Source of the DNA: JAKACU01 sp021821185
GTDB lineage: Bacteria > Bacillota > Bacilli > Alicyclobacillales > SLC66
Reading direction: 5' to 3'
Assembly: GCA_027343965.1 (NCBI GenBank)
Contig: DAHWJX010000161.1
Span: 1-28,892 of the forward strand
Length of the DNA: 28,892 bases
Part shown: positions 22,158-28,892 of the stretch, piece after piece
How the letters are laid out: the number at the start of each line of letters is the position of its first letter
How positions within the stretch are numbered: the stretch's first letter is position 1
Program-made: the position numbers and the translations under genes
Notes under the pieces: model-generated
What the model was told of the DNA's origin: nothing
Seen by the model: the letters and a program-made list of their open reading frames with translations, nothing else
The model's database searches: none

Positions 22158-22223
22158 AACCTACTCTGTAACCGGAAAAATACGGGGCATATCATGAATT
22201 GAAAACTTTTAAATTCGTCTGGT

Positions 22224-22233
22224 GCACATGTGC
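22224..22233. promoter_or_regulatory. 10-base palindrome upstream of S-layer gene 2
   Basis: GCACATGTGC is its own reverse complement and lies about 40 bases before the extended -10 element, a position suited to a regulator site. No match to the palindrome upstream of S-layer gene 1. Confidence 0.3.
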
Positions 22234-22268
22234 TTGATAATGGTTTCAAGATAATCTTAAATCAAATC

Positions 22269-22277
22269 TGCTATTAT
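22269..22277 (+). promoter_or_regulatory. Extended -10 promoter of S-layer gene 2
   Basis: TG-C-TATTAT: a TGn extension (22269-22271) directly before TATTAT (22272-22277). No good -35 hexamer is found 16-18 bases upstream, as is usual for extended -10 promoters. The transcript start would be near 22284, leaving a leader of about 40 bases, far shorter than that of S-layer gene 1. Confidence 0.45.
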
Positions 22278-22323
22278 ACATGGTGAGAGGATTTATAGGT
22301 TTCATACACAAGGGGGACATAAT

Positions 22324-25290
22324 TTGAAACGGACACTGTCGAGTATTGCTTCGGCATTTTTATTGCTCGGTGCGCTTGCTCCTTCCGCTTTTGCTGCTTC
22401 AACGTCAGCAGTATCGTATACGGATATAAACGGAAACTTTGCACAGCAAGATATTTTATCATTGTCGCAAAAAGGGTTTATTCACGGATATAGCAATGGG
22501 ACATTTCGCCCAAATGATCTAGTAACACGAGGTCAGTTTTTAGCGTATTTCTTGAATGTTGTTCATACTTTTACTGGTGTAAAACCTGTCGCCCACTCTC
22601 AATTTTATGCGGATATTCCGCCTCATAATTGGGATTACAACTATGTAGGCGCTGCCCAAGCGCAGGGTTGGATCAATCCACCTTGGATCGGGGTTAAAAT
22701 AGGCGGTCGCTTCAATGAGAATTATCAGGCTTCATGGGGTGATGCAGCTTCATTCTTTGTTTCCATGTTGCAAAGCTCACAGCATGCACCTAACATGCAT
22801 GGCAAAGCCCCTCTTGCTTGGGCTAAGTCAATTGGATTATTCAATGGTATCCCTAGTACGCAAAATCAGATCTATCTGAACCGTGCAAGTGCCTCAGTGG
22901 TTCTCATTAACATACTAAATTATGTTAATGGGCTGCAAAATCCAGCAGGACAAGGGACAGGTACTGGAACTAGTTCGGGAGGTTCTGGCTCTGGAACATC
23001 ACAGGTTCCAGCTGGCGCCACTCTAACACTGAGCGGTGGATCCACCATTCAGAGCAATTCTACTGAACAATTAACTTTAGTTATGAAAGATGGATCGGGT
23101 AACATCTACAACTATGGTAATGACACGGTAACGTATTCTACAGGTAGCCCGTCGGCGTTCGTTAGCCCATCCGGGATATTGGTTGCGACGCAACCCGGTA
23201 CATATCAAGTGTCAGCAACCGTTGACGGTGTCACATCCAATACGCTCTCGGTCACCGTTGTAGGATCAGCGGCTGGATTGAAAATCACTGCAGCAGCACC
23301 GTCATTGGTTGTCGGAGGGACAGCCACAGATACTGTTACAGCGACTGTGGTCGATGCAAATGGCAATCCAGTTACTAATCTTAATGGAACCGTGGAATTT
23401 AAGGATACGAATGCACAACTCGTAACATCAGCCGGAGCAACGACGAATGATCTTACAGGAGTTCAGGTTGTTAATGGTCAAGCAACCGTGAATGTGCGTG
23501 CAAATACCGTTCTTGGTAGTACAGATACCATCACGGTAACCAACCTTGTACAGTCTGGATCAAATACCATTGTTACAGGTGCTACAGGAGTAGCGACAGC
23601 CTCACTCACCGTAACACAAGTACAACAGATTGCCACATCCATTAAGGTGGTACCAACTTCTTCGACGCTTGAAAATAATGTATCAAGTGAAGATGGTTTC
23701 ACCATTCAAGTGCTAGACCAAGATGGGCAGCCTATGCTAACAGGTTCTTATCCCATCACATTAAATGTCGCTGGCGCTGGGAAACTAGATTCTGGAACGC
23801 CTGCCTCAACTTATTATGTAGGTAACGGGAATGCTTCGAATGTAATTCAGGGAAATATATGGTCGGAACAAGGTGTCAGTGGGGCTATCACTGTTGTGGC
23901 TGCTTCTCCGGGGTTGCAAACAGGATCTGCTGCGATACAGGCAGTTACAGTAGGAAGCCCGGCAGCTCTACGCTTGGCCGTAGATTCGAATTCAAGCAGT
24001 AGTTTTGTGGCTGGAACAACAGGATCTACTTTCGATTTGTCTGCTGTAGATGCAAGTGGTAATCCTGTGACAGATACCGCCAACCCTTCATATAGTGCGA
24101 CAATTTGGCAAGGTGCAAACCAAATAACCTCAGGTGTCAGTGCCCAGGCTATTGGCAACAAGGTAATTGTATCAGGGACAACGGCAGGCACGTATACGTT
24201 GAAAGTAACGTCAAGTGATAATTTGAACCCTGCCACAACCTCATTTACCATTACCGCAGCGACTCCATCGAAGGCAGTCATTACTTCGCCAAGTTCTGCA
24301 CTTGATTTACCAGTGAATGCCGATACTACGGTGATTCAAGCACAATTGCAAGATGCCTATGGTAATCCTGTAAATGTTGCGGGTATCCCAGTAGAATTTG
24401 TTGCCGTTACAAAAGCAGGGACGGATACGGCAAATATTGGCGGTTCAGTCAGTGGAACCGTTACGGCAGACACCAATGCAAACGGTCAGGTATCTATTAA
24501 TTTCATCGGAACACAGAGATTGGGGGATGCTTGGACGGTTGGTATCGACAAAGTAAATAATGTCGCCATTCCTGTAGTCTCGACACAGATCAACATGGTA
24601 CAGGAAGTTCCGTCGGCGATGCAGGTTGGTCTACAAGACATTCTGACCTTTGGCTCAAATAATGCTATGTACTTGCATAGCACATCATACGCACAGGCCG
24701 GTGACACAGTTCAAGTCGCAATAAGTGCGCTGGATTCCTATGGACATCCGAGTTCCAATGGTGACTTGCTACAGATTACATTGCCAGCAGGTTTTAGTAA
24801 TCCTATCGGACTGAACCCAACATCACAAAGTAACGTATATACGGCAACTCTTCCTTCATCAGGAACATTGATCTTCACTGCAACGGCATCGCAAGCTGGT
24901 GTCTACGCACTACAGGTTGCAGATTTAAGTGTACCAGGGCAAAATCTGATGGGAACACAGACGATGACCATCGTTCCTGGAACTGCGGTAAAGGCAGCGC
25001 TCTTTGATCAGGTAGGCGAGATCACTCCGATAAACCCTGTCTCCGTAACAGGCAATACGCCGGTTCTTGTTTGGCTGAAGCCAGTAGATGCCGAAGGTAA
25101 TCCGGTGAATGAAGGAGTGACTGCTCAAACCTTCACCTTAGGTGACACTGGTGCCAATGGACAGTTTCGTCTCGCTTCTGCGACTGGGGTCAATGTTACC
25201 TCTGTACAGATCCCCGCAGGTCAAGCCGCTGTATCGGTTTATTATGTTAATGCGAATACGGGTAATTACGTTTTAACCGCCTCAAATTAA
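22324..25290 (+). CDS. SLH-domain S-layer protein 2 (paralogue)
   Basis: A 988-residue paralogue of S-layer protein 1. The start is TTG 22324 after AAGGGGGA, giving the same MKRTLSSIA beginning; signal cleavage is near residue 24 (AFA|AS). The SLH-type region at about 30-205 shows TRGQ (68-71), SWGD (137-140) and NRAS (186-189), aligned with TRGQ/SWGD/DRAD of protein 1. A Gly/Ser/Thr linker (GTGTGTSSGGSGSGTS, about 217-232), absent from protein 1, follows. Then come the same Ig-like domains (compare GSAAGLKITAAAPSLVVGG with GSVAGVKLSAANANLVANG). The final shared block is NTPVLVWLKPVDAEGNPVNE, NGQFRLAS and YYVNANTGNYVLTAS. Protein 2 stops there, about 89 residues before the end of protein 1. 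It may be an alternative or condition-specific S-layer subunit; codon choice looks less optimised than in gene 1. Confidence 0.9.
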   Translation: MKRTLSSIASAFLLLGALAPSAFAASTSAVSYTDINGNFAQQDILSLSQKGFIHGYSNGTFRPNDLVTRGQFLAYFLNVVHTFTGVKPVAHSQFYADIPPHNWDYNYVGAAQAQGWINPPWIGVKIGGRFNENYQASWGDAASFFVSMLQSSQHAPNMHGKAPLAWAKSIGLFNGIPSTQNQIYLNRASASVVLINILNYVNGLQNPAGQGTGTGTSSGGSGSGTSQVPAGATLTLSGGSTIQSNSTEQLTLVMKDGSGNIYNYGNDTVTYSTGSPSAFVSPSGILVATQPGTYQVSATVDGVTSNTLSVTVVGSAAGLKITAAAPSLVVGGTATDTVTATVVDANGNPVTNLNGTVEFKDTNAQLVTSAGATTNDLTGVQVVNGQATVNVRANTVLGSTDTITVTNLVQSGSNTIVTGATGVATASLTVTQVQQIATSIKVVPTSSTLENNVSSEDGFTIQVLDQDGQPMLTGSYPITLNVAGAGKLDSGTPASTYYVGNGNASNVIQGNIWSEQGVSGAITVVAASPGLQTGSAAIQAVTVGSPAALRLAVDSNSSSSFVAGTTGSTFDLSAVDASGNPVTDTANPSYSATIWQGANQITSGVSAQAIGNKVIVSGTTAGTYTLKVTSSDNLNPATTSFTITAATPSKAVITSPSSALDLPVNADTTVIQAQLQDAYGNPVNVAGIPVEFVAVTKAGTDTANIGGSVSGTVTADTNANGQVSINFIGTQRLGDAWTVGIDKVNNVAIPVVSTQINMVQEVPSAMQVGLQDILTFGSNNAMYLHSTSYAQAGDTVQVAISALDSYGHPSSNGDLLQITLPAGFSNPIGLNPTSQSNVYTATLPSSGTLIFTATASQAGVYALQVADLSVPGQNLMGTQTMTIVPGTAVKAALFDQVGEITPINPVSVTGNTPVLVWLKPVDAEGNPVNEGVTAQTFTLGDTGANGQFRLASATGVNVTSVQIPAGQAAVSVYYVNANTGNYVLTASN

Positions 25291-25310
25291 ACGAATTTAC
25301 GTACATTCCT

Positions 25311-25343
25311 ATGGAGTGGGCCATAAGTAAAGGCCCACTCCAT
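25311..25343 (+). terminator. GC-rich hairpin after S-layer gene 2 (no T-tract)
   Basis: A perfect 12-base stem, ATGGAGTGGGCC (25311-25322) and GGCCCACTCCAT (25332-25343), with a 9-base loop. It lies 20 bases past the stop. The next bases are GACTTACGTAAGG, with no T-run, so it may be a stabilising 3' hairpin or a partial terminator allowing read-through into rmlD. Confidence 0.45.
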
Positions 25344-25372
25344 GACTTACGTAAGGCGTGTGGAGGGGTGTT

Positions 25373-26230
25373 ATGAAAGTCTTAATTACCGGTGCTCAAG
25401 GAATGCTCGGTGCAGATTTGCTGCGGGCGTTTGCGAAGGCCGATGTGGTCGATGTGCCTAGAACACTGCTCGACATTACGCAGGCGAAAGCCGTATCTGC
25501 TCTTATACATAAGGAACGCCCTGACGTCATTATCAACGCCGCTGCCTATACGAATGTCGATGGCTGTGAAACCCACATAGACGATGCCTATCGCGTCAAT
25601 GCGATCGGTGCGCGTAACCTAGCGATAGCAGCACAAGAGGTGGGTGCCGCGGTCGTGCATTTCAGTACCGACTATGTGTTTTCAGGCGATACACCTGAGC
25701 CTCGGCGAGAGTTTGACCCCGTTGCTCCTACGAGTGTCTATGGAAAATCAAAGCTAGCAGGCGAGCAACTGGTGCAAGCGCTTTGTCCGCGTCACTATAT
25801 CATTCGCACATCATGGCTCTATGGACCCCACGGTAAGAACTTTGTCAGCACGATGCTACAATTGGGTGAGAAAAATGGCACTGTGCGCGTCGTGGACGAT
25901 CAGATTGGATCACCTACATGCACCGTGGATTTGGCGCATGCTGTGGAACATCTCGTTGCAACGTCATACTATGGAGTCTATCATCTATCCAATAGCGGCA
26001 CCTGTTCATGGCATCAATTTGCCATAGACATCTTTCAAGCAACTGGCATGGATGTCACGGTTGAAGCTATCTCTTCGGATATGCTTGATCGTCCTGCAAA
26101 GAGGCCGTCTTACTCTGTTCTTGACAACCAGATGTGGCGGTTAAGTGGGTTTGCACCCTTGCGATCCTATAAAGAAGCGTTACAAGATTATATACAAGAG
26201 TACAAGTCCCAGTCTGGAGGTGCTTTATGA
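25373..26230 (+). CDS. rmlD: dTDP-4-dehydrorhamnose reductase (RmlD)
   Basis: A 285-residue SDR-fold enzyme for the last step of dTDP-L-rhamnose synthesis: NAD(P)H-dependent reduction of dTDP-6-deoxy-L-lyxo-4-hexulose. Motifs: the Rossmann loop GAQGMLG (7-13), NAAAYTNVDGCE, the active-site STDYVFSG (98-105), and YGKSK with Y123 and K127, then IIRTSWLYGPHGKNF and DDQIGSPTCTVDLA. Length and order match RmlD/RfbD. ATG 25373 is preceded by GGAGGGG; the frame's opening at 25358 adds five non-family residues. The stop overlaps the rmlA start as ATGA, indicating translational coupling. It is more GC-rich than the glycosyltransferase genes upstream. Confidence 0.95.
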   Translation: MKVLITGAQGMLGADLLRAFAKADVVDVPRTLLDITQAKAVSALIHKERPDVIINAAAYTNVDGCETHIDDAYRVNAIGARNLAIAAQEVGAAVVHFSTDYVFSGDTPEPRREFDPVAPTSVYGKSKLAGEQLVQALCPRHYIIRTSWLYGPHGKNFVSTMLQLGEKNGTVRVVDDQIGSPTCTVDLAHAVEHLVATSYYGVYHLSNSGTCSWHQFAIDIFQATGMDVTVEAISSDMLDRPAKRPSYSVLDNQMWRLSGFAPLRSYKEALQDYIQEYKSQSGGAL

Positions 26231-27291
26231 AAGCACTCATTCTAAGTGGTGGAACGGGTTCCCGCCTGCGTCCTTTGACGTACACAGGAGCTAAGCAATT
26301 GATCCCGGTCGCCAATAAACCGATTCTCTTTTATGCGATCGAAGCGATCCGTGACGCGGGTATTCATGAGATTGGTATCATCGTAGGTGATACGCGCGAA
26401 GAAGTGAAGCGTGCTGTGGGCGATGGTTCACCTTGGGGTGTCAAGGTCACCTACATCGAACAAGATGCCCCGCGCGGCCTTGCCCACGCTGTGAAGATCT
26501 CGGCGGGTTTTGTCGGTGACGATGACTTTCTGATGTTTTTAGGTGACAACTTAGTGCGCGATGGCGTGTCCGCATTTGTCCATCAGTTTCGCACAAGGAA
26601 TCCTAACTCATTGATCCTCCTGAGCCGCGTCCCGGATCCACAACGCTTTGGTGTCGCAGAACTTGAAAATGGTCGCGTCGTGCGTTTGATTGAAAAACCT
26701 GATGTGCCGCCAAGTGATCTTGCCCTCGTCGGCGTCTACTTATTTGATAAAAATATTTTTACAGCTGTCAATGCGATTAAGCCCTCGCGGCGCAATGAGC
26801 TGGAAATTACCGATGCGATTCAGTATCTCGTTGACCATGAATTTGTGGTAGATTCCCATGTAATTGAAGGTTGGTGGAAAGACACTGGAAAACCTGAGGA
26901 TGTTCTTGAAGCCAATCGCATGATGTTAGAATATATCGATAGCGATGTTCGTGGTACGGTGGATGAAGAATCTCAGATTTTTGGGCGCGCTGTGGTTGCG
27001 CCTGACGCTGAGATTATCAACAGTATCATTCGGGGACCTGTGATGATCGGGCAGGGAGCCAGAATTGTGGATAGCTATATCGGACCGTTTACCGCGATCA
27101 GCGAACGCGTGCAGGTTTTAGGCAGCGAAGTAGAAAATAGTATCGTTTTACAAGATACGATTATCGATCAGATTCCTACGCGCATTGATAGTAGCTTGAT
27201 CGGCAAGAATGTTCGCATTGCGCGGATCGCTGATCGTCCTAAAGCCTTGAATTTTGTCCTTGGGGACAACAGTCGGGCAGACGTACAATAA
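26227..27291 (+). CDS. rmlA: Glucose-1-phosphate thymidylyltransferase, long form (RmlA)
   Basis: A 354-residue nucleotidyltransferase that makes dTDP-glucose from glucose-1-phosphate and dTTP. The signature is LSGGTGSRLRPLT (6-18) with KQLIPVANKP (23-32). The metal-site region FLGDNLV (about 104-110), GWWKDTGKPEDVL (about 218-230) and EKPDVPPSDLALVGVYLF also match. After about residue 245 a left-handed beta-helix of hexapeptide-like repeats follows (EIINSIIRGPVMIGQGARIV, SYIGPFTAI, IVLQDTIIDQ). This makes it the long (about 355 aa) StrD-like type rather than the 290-residue RmlA/RffH type. Function as the pathway's first step follows from the rmlD, rmlC and rmlB neighbours. ATG 26227 overlaps the rmlD stop by four bases, with GGAGG about 5 bases upstream. 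Confidence 0.93.
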   Translation: MKALILSGGTGSRLRPLTYTGAKQLIPVANKPILFYAIEAIRDAGIHEIGIIVGDTREEVKRAVGDGSPWGVKVTYIEQDAPRGLAHAVKISAGFVGDDDFLMFLGDNLVRDGVSAFVHQFRTRNPNSLILLSRVPDPQRFGVAELENGRVVRLIEKPDVPPSDLALVGVYLFDKNIFTAVNAIKPSRRNELEITDAIQYLVDHEFVVDSHVIEGWWKDTGKPEDVLEANRMMLEYIDSDVRGTVDEESQIFGRAVVAPDAEIINSIIRGPVMIGQGARIVDSYIGPFTAISERVQVLGSEVENSIVLQDTIIDQIPTRIDSSLIGKNVRIARIADRPKALNFVLGDNSRADVQ

Positions 27292-27317
27292 TCGTAGTTG
27301 ATGAAAGGGTGACATCA

Positions 27318-27773
27318 TTGATTCAAGATGTTGTTGTTAAAAAGTTGGTTCGACATTGTGACAACCGTGGTTTTTTTATGGAAGTACTGCGTGATGATGA
27401 CGAATTGCTCAAGCGCTTTGGCCAGGCCTCTTTGTCCAAATCCTATCCTGGTGTGATTAAAGCATTTCATTATCACGAGAAGCAAGATGATCTGTGGTTT
27501 TTCCCAGTGGGCAATGCCCAAGTTGTCCTTCACGATCTTCGTCAAGATTCCCCTACGTTTGGTGAGACCAACACCTTTTATATGGGGGAAGACAATCCAA
27601 TCCTGCTCGTGATTCCGATCGGTGTTGCGCATGGTTATCGTGTCCTTGGACAGGAACCTGCGGTGATTATGTATTTTACGACGATGTCCTATGATCCAAA
27701 AGATCCGGATGAAAAACGCATCGAATGGGACGATCCACAAATCGGCTATGACTGGACGACGAAAAATCGATGA
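27318..27773 (+). CDS. rmlC: dTDP-4-dehydrorhamnose 3,5-epimerase family cupin (RmlC, variant active site)
   Basis: A 151-residue cupin. RmlC converts dTDP-4-keto-6-deoxy-D-glucose to the L-lyxo form. Conserved features are DNRGFFMEV, SYPGVIKAFHYH with the base-position His (H51), NAQVVLHDLRQDSPT, IPIGVAHGYRVLG, and the C-terminal MYFTTMSYDPKDPDEKRIEW with DDPQIGYDW. It is shorter than classical RmlC (about 180), and the active-site strand differs: IKAFHYHEKQDDLW (47-60) stands where classical enzymes have RGLHFQ...QxKLV, so the usual Arg is Lys and the usual Lys is Asp. Its place between rmlA and rmlB still argues for the RmlC role. The frame opens at GTG 27309, but GAAAGGG (27303-27309) overlaps that codon, while TTG 27318 is 8-9 bases on and was chosen. 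Confidence 0.85.
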   Translation: MIQDVVVKKLVRHCDNRGFFMEVLRDDDELLKRFGQASLSKSYPGVIKAFHYHEKQDDLWFFPVGNAQVVLHDLRQDSPTFGETNTFYMGEDNPILLVIPIGVAHGYRVLGQEPAVIMYFTTMSYDPKDPDEKRIEWDDPQIGYDWTTKNR

Positions 27774-27785
27774 GGGGTTTTGCCT

Positions 27786-28736
27786 GTGTTTGATGTACTG
27801 TTAGTTACAGGTGGCGCAGGGTTCATTGGATCGAATTTTATCCGTTACATGCTTTTGCGACATGAGCATTTACGAATTATCAATCTTGATAAATTAACTT
27901 ATGCGGCCAATCTGGATAATCTTGCGGGAATTACCCACGCCTCCCGTTATGAATTTGTACAGGGCGATATCTGCGATGATAAGTTGGTGGATCAACTTAT
28001 GGCAAAGGTGAACGGCGTTGTTCATTTTGCAGCAGAATCGCATGTGGATCGAAGTATCACCGATCCTGGCGTTTTTGCACACACCAATGTCGTTGGAACG
28101 CAAGTCCTGCTTGAAGCTGCACGCCGCCATAACGTGATTCGCTATCTGCAAGTATCAACGGACGAAGTCTACGGCACACTTGGTGCCACAGGGTACTTTA
28201 CAGAACAGACTCCACTTGCGCCCAACAGTCCCTATTCGGCCAGTAAAGCATCGGCTGATTTATTTGTACGCGCATACCACGAAACGTATGGTCTTCCTGT
28301 CGTTATTACGCGCTGTTCCAATAATTATGGTTCCTATCAGCATGATGAAAAACTGATTCCTACCTTAATTCGAAAAGCCCTGCGTAACGAACCGCTTCCG
28401 ATCTATGGCGATGGGGAAAATGTTCGGGACTGGTTGCACGTAGAGGATCACTGTGCAGCAATTGACTTAGTTTTGTATGAGGGGCGCATCGGTGAAGTGT
28501 ACAATGTCGGGGGGCACAATGAATGGTCTAACATTGACATTGCGCGTCTTGTACTTAAAGAGTTGGGGAAACCAGACTCTCTGATATCGTACGTGGAAGA
28601 TCGCCTGGGACATGATCGGCGGTACGCAATCGATCCAGTGAAACTTCAGGGCGAGCTAGGGTGGCAACCTCGCTGGAACTTTGAGACGGGAATCAAGCAA
28701 GTAATGGCGTATTATGTAAAACGTTACTCGGGTTGA
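27786..28736 (+). CDS. rmlB: dTDP-glucose 4,6-dehydratase (RmlB)
   Basis: A 316-residue extended SDR enzyme producing dTDP-4-keto-6-deoxyglucose. It shows the NAD loop TGGAGFIGS (8-16), NLDKLTYAANLDNL, HFAAESHVDRSI, the catalytic STDEVYG (T125, D126, E127), YSASK (Y150, K154), CSNNYGSYQ with EKLIPTLI, and the sugar-nucleotide motif YGDGENVRDWLHVEDH. Length fits RmlB (about 310-350). The frame opens at TTG 27780, but GAGGGG (27772-27777) is too near it and ideally spaced for GTG 27786, giving MFDVLLVTGG, so GTG was chosen. It follows rmlC by 12 bases and ends the rml operon, with a terminator 27 bases past its stop. Confidence 0.95.
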   Translation: MFDVLLVTGGAGFIGSNFIRYMLLRHEHLRIINLDKLTYAANLDNLAGITHASRYEFVQGDICDDKLVDQLMAKVNGVVHFAAESHVDRSITDPGVFAHTNVVGTQVLLEAARRHNVIRYLQVSTDEVYGTLGATGYFTEQTPLAPNSPYSASKASADLFVRAYHETYGLPVVITRCSNNYGSYQHDEKLIPTLIRKALRNEPLPIYGDGENVRDWLHVEDHCAAIDLVLYEGRIGEVYNVGGHNEWSNIDIARLVLKELGKPDSLISYVEDRLGHDRRYAIDPVKLQGELGWQPRWNFETGIKQVMAYYVKRYSG

Positions 28737-28762
28737 TCACAGGATGCAATGACATAAAAAGA

Positions 28763-28805
28763 GCTGTGCCAAAAGGTTATTACTAAACTTTGGCACAGCC
28801 TTTTT
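28763..28805. terminator. Intrinsic terminator at the end of the rml operon (likely bidirectional)
   Basis: An 11-base stem, GCTGTGCCAAA (28763-28773) with TTTGGCACAGC (28789-28799), a 15-base loop, a T5 run at 28801-28805 and an A5 run at 28756-28760 on the other side. It lies between the convergent rmlB and the minus-strand gene entering from the right edge. Confidence 0.93.
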
Positions 28806-28818
28806 GCTGGTTAAAAAC

Positions 28819-28892
28819 TCAATTCACCGTGACAGCCTCGACAATTTGAGGCGCTGTGGGATTGGAGATGTCAGTGATCGAAAGCGTTGCGA
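28819..28892 (-). CDS. C-terminal end of an LVIVD-repeat-like protein (partial)
   Basis: Reading from the right edge on the minus strand, one frame gives ATLSITDISNPTAPQIVEAV followed by TVN and a TGA stop (28821-28819). The LSITDISNPTAPQIVE stretch matches the LVIVD beta-propeller-type repeat (LxIvDvSnPtaP), usually found in secreted or surface proteins. Only 23 residues are visible. The frame runs to the edge and the shared terminator at 28763-28805 lies just beyond its stop, supporting a real convergent gene. The function of the whole protein cannot be stated. Confidence 0.6.
   Translation of the reverse strand, partial: ATLSITDISNPTAPQIVEAVTVN

Noticed and set aside
23847..24281. 144-codon minus-strand open frame inside S-layer gene 2 (similar ones opposite S-layer gene 1)
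   Set aside because: Produced by the biased Val/Thr/Ala/Gly codons of the sense strand; no start context and no family resemblance.
1..28892. CRISPR arrays, tRNA/rRNA genes, insertion sequences, phage integrase or attachment sites
   Set aside because: No regularly spaced repeats, cloverleaf or rRNA-like stretches, transposase-like proteins or terminal inverted repeats were recognised on reading both strands.

Overview
The window looks like chromosomal DNA of an endospore-forming, flagellated, rod-shaped Bacillota (class Bacilli). It carries spoIIID, the actin-like gene mbl and the flagellar rod genes flhO/flhP in the order known from Bacillus, Gram-positive ribosome-binding sites (AAGGAGG type), frequent TTG/GTG starts, and S-layer proteins anchored by SLH-type modules. 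The mixed composition (GC-rich left part, AT-rich glycan genes) and divergent proteins would fit an Alicyclobacillaceae-like lineage, but that is inference; no rRNA is present.

Left part (1-7053): the 3' end of spoIIID, mbl, flhO and flhP run in one direction, followed by a small membrane protein. A sigma-70 family factor converges on it, sharing the CTAG of its stop. Divergent from the sigma gene is a 215-residue protein that I read as a remote ComK (competence regulator) relative, with a good sigma-A promoter and two ComK-type AT-boxes in the shared upstream region. Then follow a YvyE/YigZ (IMPACT family) gene on the minus strand and a GT4 glycosyltransferase whose true start appears to be a non-canonical CTG (or ATT) codon.

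Middle and right part (7054-28736): an S-layer and S-layer glycosylation island. A 634-base leader region precedes the first large SLH-type S-layer protein (1067 aa), which ends at a strong terminator. Then come an O-antigen-ligase/Wzy_C-like membrane protein, a polyprenyl-phosphate sugar-phosphate transferase (WsaP/WcaJ type), three GT2 glycosyltransferases, an ABC-2 polysaccharide export pair (Wzm and a short Wzt), a two-domain GT2 enzyme, a second S-layer paralogue (988 aa, lacking the last ~89 residues of the first), and the dTDP-L-rhamnose genes in the order rmlD-rmlA-rmlC-rmlB, closed by a terminator. The inferred pathway is: RmlABCD make dTDP-rhamnose; the initiating transferase loads undecaprenyl phosphate; the GT2 enzymes extend the glycan; Wzm/Wzt export it; the ligase-like protein attaches it to the S-layer protein. 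This parallels the slg clusters known from Geobacillus stearothermophilus and Paenibacillus alvei. The last 74 bases hold the C-terminal end of a minus-strand gene with an LVIVD-type repeat.

No rRNA, tRNA, CRISPR array, transposase or phage gene was recognised.
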